From positions 1,835,115 through 1,899,114 of the forward strand of contig NZ_JAANCO010000001.1 of assembly GCF_011326725.1 (NCBI RefSeq): a DNA stretch of 64,000 nt. Reading direction: 5' to 3'. A model generated the notes under the pieces. That model was not told the DNA's origin. It searched no databases and saw only the letters and a program-made list of their open reading frames with translations. The position numbers and the translations under genes were made by a program. The DNA is from Microbacterium excoecariae. Lineage in GTDB: Bacteria > Actinomycetota > Actinomycetes > Actinomycetales > Microbacteriaceae. This document shows, piece after piece, positions 35,993-42,368 of the stretch (the stretch's first letter is position 1; each line of letters begins with the position of its first letter).

Positions 35993-36617
35993 CGTACCCT
36001 TGCCAGGGCCGCAACGGAGGTTGACGAGACGTCGCTATTCCGAGCCGCGAACAGCGTGGATCATCCATAGGTTCCTTGCTATCCCTGGCCAACCGAATCA
36101 CTGCGCCAGCAGAGCGCCGACAGCTCTGTTGGCGCTGAAGAGCACTAAGGCACCGACGAGGAAGGCCGATCGCTGGTGGTCGACGTACATAAAGCCGAGG
36201 GCTGGTGGCACGTGCATCGGGCCTACGCCGGCGATCTCGAGGGCCTCACAGACCACACGGAGCCCCGATAATCGTCCGTCCTTCGACGTAGAGTCGAGCC
36301 CTTGAACGGGGATCAGGACGAGATGGCGACCGCAACGAACGACCGACCGAGGCGGAGTGCTGGAAGCAGTTCTGGGAAGCCGTGGCCATCCTGTGGCTCG
36401 AGCTGCCGCCGGAGATCCAGCGGGAATACGCAGAGAAGTATCCGAAGGACTCGAAGCGTCCTCCGAATCCGTTGTTTCCGGTGGGCTCCTAGAGCCAACA
36501 CGACAGCGGATGGCGCACAGCCGCCGACGGGTCAGGAGCTGACATCGCGACCACGGCCCGGCGTCCGGGCTCCGTAGAATTGCCGGTTCATGGAACCGAC
36601 CAGAAGGCATTGACCAG
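35993..36617. other. 625-bp stretch without an intact gene
   Basis: No frame with a plausible start, ribosome-binding site and protein-like composition spans this stretch. Two short protein-like open frames on the plus strand (36149-36271 and 36292-36492) lack start codons. It looks like gene debris between two island modules. A TAGAAT hexamer at 36575-36580 near the right end may be the promoter of the plus-strand gene at 36618. Confidence 0.5.
36292..36492 (+). pseudogene. Probable 3' remnant of an unknown gene
   Basis: The frame reads ...TEAECWKQFWEAVAILWLEL and ends ...KRPPNPLFPVGS before TAG 36490-36492. The composition is protein-like, with aromatic and charged residues well mixed. There is no ATG, GTG or TTG between the upstream stop (36289-36291) and the conserved-looking part, apart from a late GTG. 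A 5'-truncated gene is the simplest reading. Confidence 0.35.
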
Positions 36618-37238
36618 ATGACGGACTTCACGTCGCACCGGGCGCAGGTACAGATCTTCATCAGCACGAGCGCGCACCACCGGCCGAGGATTCGGCGAAG
36701 CGCGATCCTGGTGCTCCTGGGCGTGCCGCTGCTCGTGCTGGGGATCTACCTGGTGGTCAACGACCTGCCTGAGATGACGGTGCGCAAGGCCGAGATCTGG
36801 TTCAGCGCCGGGCCGCTGATCCTCGGGGCCGTGGGCCTGGTCTTCGGCGCGTACGGCCTGGTGACCAGCATCCCCGCGGCGATGCGCACCGGCGACGACG
36901 CGATCGACCTGGAGCTCGGCCAGGATGGCGTCATCGTCCGCGGCGGCCACGTGATCCCGTGGGCAATGATCAAGGGTGCTACTGCGGTCCAGTACATCAA
37001 TAGCGCCAAGGCGCAGCTCTTGTGGGACGGAAAGCATCTGAACCGGGCGCTGGTGCTGCGGGTCAAGGAACCGCGGGACGTCCCGGGGGCCGCGTCGAAG
37101 GACGGCAAGCACACGGTCCGGATCAGGCTGCAGCACTACGCCGCGGCCGAGTACCAGAAGCTCTTCGTGCAAGTCGTAGCCAAGCTCAGGTCCAACGGGA
37201 TCCAGGTGGTGGAGGACAAGAAGCACAAGCAGACGTGA
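36618..37238 (+). CDS. Two-TM membrane protein of unknown function
   Basis: 206 residues. It has two hydrophobic segments (~28-48 and 61-85) and a ~120-residue soluble C-terminal domain with beta-rich composition (DGVIVRGGHVIPWAMIKG), which resembles a PH-like fold only loosely. AGAAGG lies 10 nt before the ATG. It is preceded by a tiny frame (36590-36613, eight codons including the stop) under a TAGAAT box. It is first of four plus-strand genes. Confidence 0.75.
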   Translation: MTDFTSHRAQVQIFISTSAHHRPRIRRSAILVLLGVPLLVLGIYLVVNDLPEMTVRKAEIWFSAGPLILGAVGLVFGAYGLVTSIPAAMRTGDDAIDLELGQDGVIVRGGHVIPWAMIKGATAVQYINSAKAQLLWDGKHLNRALVLRVKEPRDVPGAASKDGKHTVRIRLQHYAAAEYQKLFVQVVAKLRSNGIQVVEDKKHKQT

Positions 37239-37329
37239 TCGGGAGACGCCGCTCATCGCGACCTGCCCGCCTGCCGGTGTATTGAGCGAGTGCGAGTCCG
37301 GCACTGCGAAAGGGAAGACGCATAGAGTC

Positions 37330-37545
37330 ATGACCATGGAGTACGACGAGCTCGGCGATCTGGACGGCGTACCGATCCGCACGCCCAAGGATCAGGGCTA
37401 CCGCACCTGCGCCGAGTGCGGCGGCGACTGCGAGCCGGATCCCAGCGTCGGCTCCGATGGGCTGGGCGTGCGCATCGCATTCGTCTGCCCGAGGCACGGC
37501 GTGCAGAGCATCGGCGACCCGTTCGAGGAGGAGAGGCGACGATGA
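37330..37545 (+). CDS. Small protein with four cysteines or histidines in a zinc-ribbon-like array
   Basis: 71 residues from ATG 37330 (MTMEYDELGDLDG). CAECGGDC and CPRH could bind one zinc. The stop overlaps the next ATG (ATGA), so it is coupled to the following gene. Function is unknown. Confidence 0.65.
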   Translation: MTMEYDELGDLDGVPIRTPKDQGYRTCAECGGDCEPDPSVGSDGLGVRIAFVCPRHGVQSIGDPFEEERRR

Positions 37546-37880
37546 TCGGCGGGTTCTTCAGCGTCAACGCGACCAACATCGGCCATGCGGCCATGCGGGC
37601 TGCTTCCAGGCCCATTGCCGAGGATGCGCCGGCTGAGATGAAGCTGGTGCTGCGCACGGAGGACTCCGGCCGCGAAGAGGTCTACATCGAGGTGAGCACC
37701 CCGCAGGGCTTCGTGCGCCACATCCGCATCGGCCAGGCCAAGGTCTGGGGGATCCTGCAGATCGAGGACACGGCAGCGATGAAGGCGGCGTGCCAGAGCT
37801 TCATCGACGACCGGGCGGAGCATGCCCGCCAGGCGGTGCTGGATGCCCAGGAGCATGCAGCGCAGGCAGGCCAACGGTGA
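37542..37880 (+). CDS. Hypothetical protein, 112 aa
   Basis: It starts at ATG 37542 with GAGGAGAGG upstream and overlaps the previous stop. The N-terminal half is beta-type (MKLVLRTEDSGREEVYIEV), and the C-terminal half is a long Ala/Glu-rich helix (CQSFIDDRAEHARQAVLDAQ). I recognise no family. Confidence 0.65.
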   Translation: MIGGFFSVNATNIGHAAMRAASRPIAEDAPAEMKLVLRTEDSGREEVYIEVSTPQGFVRHIRIGQAKVWGILQIEDTAAMKAACQSFIDDRAEHARQAVLDAQEHAAQAGQR

Positions 37881-37905
37881 TCTAGTGTCGGAGGCTGCTG
37901 GCAGG

Positions 37906-38166
37906 ATGGCTGGCATGAGCACAGGCGCAGCCAGGACAGCCGACGTCGTCCACCACCTGTACCCGAACGGCCCGGCAGTAGATCTGGTGCCCTACTGCGG
38001 CGCTCTGCCCGGGCGCGACGAGCTGACTGGGGACTGGAACACCGGGCACGACCGAGACGAGCTTCTGCAGTGCCTGGGCTTCGGACTGCCGGTATACATG
38101 GTGTGCGCGTCGCCGGAAGCCCTGGGCGGCTTCACGCCGCTGATCCTCAGCGACGACAAGAGCTGA
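37906..38166 (+). CDS. Hypothetical protein, 86 aa
   Basis: ATG 37906 has GGAGG 11 nt upstream. ATG 37915 is an alternative start. The sequence is acidic, with three Cys (LVPYCGALPGRDE, LLQCLGFGLP, VYMVCASPEALGG). It ends 27 nt before the convergent CD-NTase gene. Function is unknown. Confidence 0.55.
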   Translation: MAGMSTGAARTADVVHHLYPNGPAVDLVPYCGALPGRDELTGDWNTGHDRDELLQCLGFGLPVYMVCASPEALGGFTPLILSDDKS

Positions 38167-38193
38167 GCTGGCGAGTTTTCGCGAGACAGTCAC

Positions 38194-39042
38194 TTACCCC
38201 TGCACATTGAACAGCCGGACGTAGTGGGCAACGGCGCTGGCATGATCGCCCACGTCGGAGGCGTCCTTCGCCAGCGCTGCTAGGCGTGCCGCCTCTTCGA
38301 TTGCGTACTTCGCCATGATCGACTCGGCCAAGCTGCTCGTCCCGGTCACGATCCGACGCCCGTAGTTGGTGGGGTCATTCATATCGCGAAGGCCATCACC
38401 CGTGAGACCCTTGAAGAAGTCCCTCAGGTCCCAGTCATAGATGATGATCGAGTTGCTCAGCGCGTATTGAGCCGTACGCATCTCCAGATAGAACGAGGCG
38501 AGCGGGACAGAGTTCCAGGCCTTCCAGGTCTTTACGAGGCGGATCAAGCTCTTCGCCCGGCCATCGGTCGCCTTCTGAGCCTTGTTCACATAGTCAAGGT
38601 GGACGGCAGGGTTACTGCGGATCCAGCCGGTTCCGCTGGGATCGGGGATGTCATAGTCGTCGGTTTCCCTGAAGTAGGCCGGCGTGATCTCCACCGCGGG
38701 CGTGCCGTCGAAGTAGGTGATCCGAACTGCTGGACGATCGATATGGACGAGGCAATCTGGCAGCCCCCGAGCCAACGATGCCCGTAGCTGCTCCAACGCA
38801 TCCCAAGAGTTCGTCGGCCTCAGCCCTGGCATCGTCACGAAGTAATCGACATCGCTGCTATTGCTGATGGCAGTGCCGTGGTGCCACGAGCCGGTCTCGC
38901 GCATCCGGACGATCTTGAGATCCGACTCAAGCCACGCCTCGATGGAAGACCGATGGCTGGCAGCTGCGACCCGTGCGTCCTCGTCGGGCGTCATGGCCTT
39001 GATGATCGACGCCAGCGTCGACTGCGCTGTTGCTTCGGTCAT
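38194..39042 (-). CDS. SMODS-domain nucleotidyltransferase (CD-NTase-like)
   Basis: 282 residues. The pol-beta-type active site is intact: GSWHHGT at 51-57 and SDVDYFV at 63-69 give the GS motif and two metal-binding aspartates (Asp64, Asp66). AVEITPA supplies a third acid at Glu118. The spacing matches the cGAS/DncV-like synthases that make cyclic oligonucleotide alarms in CBASS. ATG overlaps the SLATT stop (ATGA). It is the last gene of the four-gene operon. The nucleotide made cannot be predicted. Confidence 0.82.
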   Translation of the reverse strand: MTEATAQSTLASIIKAMTPDEDARVAAASHRSSIEAWLESDLKIVRMRETGSWHHGTAISNSSDVDYFVTMPGLRPTNSWDALEQLRASLARGLPDCLVHIDRPAVRITYFDGTPAVEITPAYFRETDDYDIPDPSGTGWIRSNPAVHLDYVNKAQKATDGRAKSLIRLVKTWKAWNSVPLASFYLEMRTAQYALSNSIIIYDWDLRDFFKGLTGDGLRDMNDPTNYGRRIVTGTSSLAESIMAKYAIEEAARLAALAKDASDVGDHASAVAHYVRLFNVQG

Positions 39043-39554
39043 GCAGCATCGACCTTGAATCGCTGTCCGCCATCACGTTCGATGTTCCGCTTGGCGAGCA
39101 GATACGCCAGACGCGGGATCGGATCGGCGGCGTGGTTCAGATCGGACTCCCGTTCAGCAAGCTGTGCGAGGGAGTTGCGAAGCTCGGGCAGAGCATCCAC
39201 GGGCATCTGAATGTCGCGCAGCCGACGGGCATCGTTGCGAAGAGAGGTGTAGTCGTTGCCGCTGCTCTGGGCACGCTCTGCGAGCCTGTCAGGGCGGGCA
39301 CCAGTCATCAACGCAGCGGTGATCGCCGCCAGAACAGCCAAGACCCCGGAGGCCACCTGGCCCGCTGCAGCGAACGTGATCACAGCAGCGGCAGTGCTCA
39401 AGGCTGCAGCGAGAGCACCGAGCGTCCAATGCAACCCCCGCCAGAACTTCGCCGCCTCCAGCTGGCCCTGGGCCGAGTAGATGGCGCTCTCGTGGATCCG
39501 GGAGACCTCGACGCTGATCGCGTTTCTCTGGGTGGCCTCTGCCGCGTCCGCCAC
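39039..39554 (-). CDS. SLATT-domain two-TM protein, predicted membrane effector
   Basis: 171 residues from GTG 39554. The order is an amphipathic helix (AIYSAQGQLEAAKFWRGLH), two close TM segments (LGALAAALSTAAAVITF and VASGVLAVLAAITAALM) and a cytoplasmic helical tail with YTSLRNDARRLRDIQ. This is the SLATT layout: SMODS/SLOG-associated two-TM effectors predicted to form pores on nucleotide signals. It begins 4 nt after the DUF262-HNH stop and overlaps the CD-NTase start. Confidence 0.78.
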   Translation of the reverse strand: MADAAEATQRNAISVEVSRIHESAIYSAQGQLEAAKFWRGLHWTLGALAAALSTAAAVITFAAAGQVASGVLAVLAAITAALMTGARPDRLAERAQSSGNDYTSLRNDARRLRDIQMPVDALPELRNSLAQLAERESDLNHAADPIPRLAYLLAKRNIERDGGQRFKVDAA

Positions 39555-39558
39555 AGTG

Positions 39559-40722
39559 CTACCTGTTGCCCTTGGAGCGGTTGTGGGGAACGCAGAGCAT
39601 CTCGCAGTTTCCGAGATTGGTGGGTCCATGCTTGGACCATGCCGTGACGTGATCCGCGTCCATCTCGCCGTAGCTGTAGATGCGCGTGGCGTTGTTGTTC
39701 GTGCCGCTGGCGCACATGGGGCAGTTCGAGACTCCCGCGTCTTCTGCCTGCTTGGTCTGCTTCTCGTAGGCAGCCAGCTTGGTCCTCTCATCGAAGACAC
39801 GAACTTCGAGCAGCTTAGTCTCGACCTCGCCACCTAGGACGAACTCATAGATCCCGCGCTTGTTCTTGACGTCGACGTCGCCCATGAGCTCGGCGATCCG
39901 CAGCTCCAGATCGGCAGGATCGTAACTGCCATCCTTGAACTGCTTGTGCAGCGGACCCCACTTGACCGATTTCATTGGCGCGCGCTTCTTGGGGAACGTC
40001 GTCTCAACCCAGTCGATGACGCCCTTGAAGTACAGCCACAACTCGTTGGCATTCTTGTCGTGCTGGTGGGCAGCCATGTATTCATCGATCTTGCCGTCGT
40101 TGAGCCACTCGATGGCCGTCTCTAGGTAGTCCTGGCGAATTGGCGTTCCGGACATGTAGTCCGAGGCGATGCCGTAGGCAGGGCAGCCGTTCTTGCTGAA
40201 ATACTTCTTGGCAGCGGTCACCCATGGCCCGTGGTAGACGGCGTTGCGGAGCTCCTGGTCTGTGAGCTTCTCGCCGGCGATGTTGATCGTCTTGAACCAG
40301 TCGAGCTTCTCGGAATCGGTGCCCTCGCAGAGGTAGACCATGAGCTCGTAGTCGAGGATCTGGTCCTGCTGGTCGCTCTGAAGGTTGTGGAAGGCGAGCT
40401 GGTGACCGTCGATTTCGATGGAGAAGTCACCCTCGACGTACTGGCAAATCGAGATGGTTCGCTGCTGGCCGTCGATGATCTCGTACTCGACGCCATCGTC
40501 GCCCGGCTCATCGATCACGGCCCAGTACATGACGTTCAACGGGAAGTCCCGGCGCAGCGTCTCCAGGACGGCGTCACGCTGCTTGTCCTTGTAGACGAAC
40601 TCCCGCTGGTAAGGCGGACGCACGTCGAGCTTGCCCCCGCAAGCGCGGACGCCCAGCTCGTCGTTGTCTTCATAGCCCTCGATCAAGTCGCGGACCTTGA
40701 TGCGCTGAAGCTCGATCTTCAT
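39559..40722 (-). CDS. DUF262 domain protein with C-terminal HNH nuclease
   Basis: 387 residues. The N-terminal DUF262 (ParB/GmrS-like) domain has the motif DGQQRTISI at 84-92. The last ~55 residues are an HNH nuclease: zinc pair CPMC at 334-337, catalytic DADHV at 355-359, then LC..HNR at 376-382. DUF262 proteins include GmrSD/BrxU-type nucleases that use NTP hydrolysis to cut modified DNA; this one has HNH in place of DUF1524. ATG overlaps the methyltransferase stop (ATGA). Confidence 0.85.
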   Translation of the reverse strand: MKIELQRIKVRDLIEGYEDNDELGVRACGGKLDVRPPYQREFVYKDKQRDAVLETLRRDFPLNVMYWAVIDEPGDDGVEYEIIDGQQRTISICQYVEGDFSIEIDGHQLAFHNLQSDQQDQILDYELMVYLCEGTDSEKLDWFKTINIAGEKLTDQELRNAVYHGPWVTAAKKYFSKNGCPAYGIASDYMSGTPIRQDYLETAIEWLNDGKIDEYMAAHQHDKNANELWLYFKGVIDWVETTFPKKRAPMKSVKWGPLHKQFKDGSYDPADLELRIAELMGDVDVKNKRGIYEFVLGGEVETKLLEVRVFDERTKLAAYEKQTKQAEDAGVSNCPMCASGTNNNATRIYSYGEMDADHVTAWSKHGPTNLGNCEMLCVPHNRSKGNR

Positions 40723-41747
40723 AGTTGCTTGTTCCTGATCGCGAGACGCTCGTAGGTGCGACGATATGTACCGTCACCGTTGCTGAGGTAGAAGTTCGGG
40801 CCGCCCTGCGGGTAGCTACCCTTCGGTGCGAACTCCGACATCGGAGAGGCCAGTACGAGGCTGGTACCGAGGATCTCGAACTGGTCTGGGTTGTACTTCC
40901 CAAGGAACGTGATCGGCACACCCATCACGCCCGGGTAGTCCATCGGGATGTCAACCACCTTGGAGACTTCGATGCCGTCGAAATTGACGTAGCTCGGGTA
41001 GTCCTCAGGGCTGTACGTCTTGTAGAGAATGATCTCCTCGTGACGCTTGGCGTGGTCGAGGTTGGTGAACCATGCCGAGTTACCGATGGTCTGATACCGA
41101 TGCCCGTGTTCGTCAGTGCGCTGACCGGTCTTCACCGGGGCGTCGTCAGCGATCCGGAACCACATCTGACCTGTTCCAGTTCGGGTGACACCCATCCACA
41201 TCTTGTCGTCCTGAATGAACGGCCAGACCTCTTTGTACTTCAGTGCATTCAAATTCCCGATGATCAGGAACTTCTTGTCGTACTCCATCAGCTGAGCGAC
41301 GTATTCACGGAAGAGCGAGAAGGGCGGGTTCGTCACGACAATGTCCGCCTGCTTGAGCAATGCAATGCTCTCCGCTGAGCGAAAGTCACCGTCGCCCTGG
41401 AAAGCCCTAGTCTCAATCTCGTCGCGCCCGGGGATTCGATCCCCGTCTTTGTCGCCGGTGTACTCGAGGTAGATGGCACGCTCATTGTCGCCAGTCGAGA
41501 ACAGGTCGACGTCCTGACTTTTATAGCAGGCGGCGATGAGCTTCTTCAGTCCCAACTTCTCAAAGTTGTAGCTGAAGTAGTGGAAGAACTCTGATTCACG
41601 GGGGTCGTCACAGTTGAGGTAGACGACCTTGCCCTTGAAGTGCTTCTTGTAGTGACGGAGTTCCTTCTCGATGTCAGAGAGCTGTGTATAGAACTCGTCG
41701 AGCTTTGCCGAGCGAGCCTCCCCGAGACTCTTGTGCTTCCCCGCCAC
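40719..41747 (-). CDS. EcoRI-family adenine-specific DNA methyltransferase
   Basis: 342 residues. KLDEFYTQLSDIEKEL near the N-terminus and VVTNPPFSLFREYV (catalytic NPPF at 140-143) are hallmarks of the M.EcoRI-type N6-adenine methyltransferases. It is first in the operon MTase, DUF262-HNH, SLATT, CD-NTase. Start is GTG 41747. AT content is higher than in the flanking chromosome. No classic restriction endonuclease is adjacent, so the DUF262-HNH protein is the likely cutting partner. Confidence 0.87.
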   Translation of the reverse strand: MAGKHKSLGEARSAKLDEFYTQLSDIEKELRHYKKHFKGKVVYLNCDDPRESEFFHYFSYNFEKLGLKKLIAACYKSQDVDLFSTGDNERAIYLEYTGDKDGDRIPGRDEIETRAFQGDGDFRSAESIALLKQADIVVTNPPFSLFREYVAQLMEYDKKFLIIGNLNALKYKEVWPFIQDDKMWMGVTRTGTGQMWFRIADDAPVKTGQRTDEHGHRYQTIGNSAWFTNLDHAKRHEEIILYKTYSPEDYPSYVNFDGIEVSKVVDIPMDYPGVMGVPITFLGKYNPDQFEILGTSLVLASPMSEFAPKGSYPQGGPNFYLSNGDGTYRRTYERLAIRNKQL

Positions 41748-41762
41748 ACGTACCCCGCTTCG

Positions 41763-42176
41763 CTATCCGGCCGTCTCGCACCGCCGGGCGCGGGGTGCGT
41801 CATCTGACAGGTGCATCCTATCGAAGGGGTGCGACGCGGCCTGGGATGTGCGACACGACGGTCGCCCTTTATCGAGGATCAGTTTTGCAGCTCGTGAGGG
41901 CCGGTTGATCCAGATCTCCTCGATCTCGTCGTCGTCGAGGAGCGGCTGCAGAGGCCCGTACCCCGACACGGCGGCGACGATCTCGCGCACCGCGGCCTCG
42001 CTGTCCTCGACCGCGCGACCGCCCGCGGCGAGGGCGCGATCGTTGTGGCGGCGCACCTCGGCGGCCGCGATCCGCGCCACGTCCGCGGGCAGCGCCTCGG
42101 CGCGCCCCAGCGCCGCGCGGTCTTCGCGCACGCGCTGCCGGACGCGGTCGGTGATCTCCTGCTGCGGTGTCGTCAC
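41763..42176 (-). pseudogene. tadA: TadA/CpaF pilus ATPase, truncated after ~95 residues
   Basis: The first 95 residues (42176 to ~41892) match the N-terminal domain of TadA/CpaF: EIVAAVSGYGPLQPLL then DDDEIEEIWINRPSR. The frame then runs into unrelated sequence and stops at 41763. Walker A, Walker B and the His box, which need about 300 more residues, are gone. Without this ATPase the local pilus machine cannot work unless a second copy exists elsewhere. Confidence 0.8.
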
Positions 42177-42286
42177 GCCGCCAGCGTGACAGAGACGGCG
42201 GATCCGCCTCGAAAGTTATCCACACCCCGCCTCCGCGACGCGCGGGGCGGGGATCGCGCGAAAAGCCCGCCTAGACTAGAGGGGAC

Positions 42287-42368
42287 GCGGGAGTGGTGAA
42301 ATCGGTAGACACGCGGGATTTAGGTTCCCGTGCCTCACGGCGTGCGGGTTCAAGTCCCGCCTTCCGCA
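42287..42368 (+). tRNA. tRNA-Leu (anticodon TAG)
   Basis: 82-nt type II tRNA with acceptor GCGGGAG/CTTCCGC, anticodon stem CGGGA/TCCCG with loop TTTAGGT, a long variable arm (TGCCTCACGGCG) and T-loop TTCAAGT. Anticodon TAG reads CTA. A TAGACT hexamer at 42272-42277 may be the -10 box. Its last 19 nt overlap the 3' end of the convergent sugar-porter gene. Confidence 0.94.

Larger units (their letters stand above)
33290..41890. mobile_element. Accessory island replacing the core of the Tad pilus locus
   Basis: Both edges fall inside tad genes of the same orientation: a pilin-like stub on the left and the TadA N-terminus on the right. The genes between (most of tadA, tadB, tadC and the pilin start) are missing. 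Base use within is visibly less GC-rich, especially 33.4-34.3 kb and 38.2-41.8 kb. Contents are unknowns plus a defence-like operon. I see no integrase, transposase or direct repeat, so the means of insertion is unknown. Confidence 0.65.

Noticed and set aside
36098-36667. 189-codon minus-strand frame in the island
   Set aside because: It has no ribosome-binding site or domain, it is Arg/Ser-rich, and its plus strand shows better protein-like fragments.
36588-37388. 266-codon minus-strand frame opposite the two-TM protein gene
   Set aside because: The plus-strand gene has a ribosome-binding site, TM segments and a balanced composition. The minus frame is His/Arg/Asp-rich antisense.
41763-41890. 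C-terminal ~43 residues of the truncated tadA frame as a real domain
   Set aside because: The sequence after residue 95 (AKLILDKGRPSCRTSQ and on) has no relation to TadA and is simply read-through into island DNA.
42287-42368. tRNA-Leu as the integration site of the island
   Set aside because: The island edge is ~400 bp away inside tadA, the tRNA is intact, and no copy of its 3' end is visible at the left edge.
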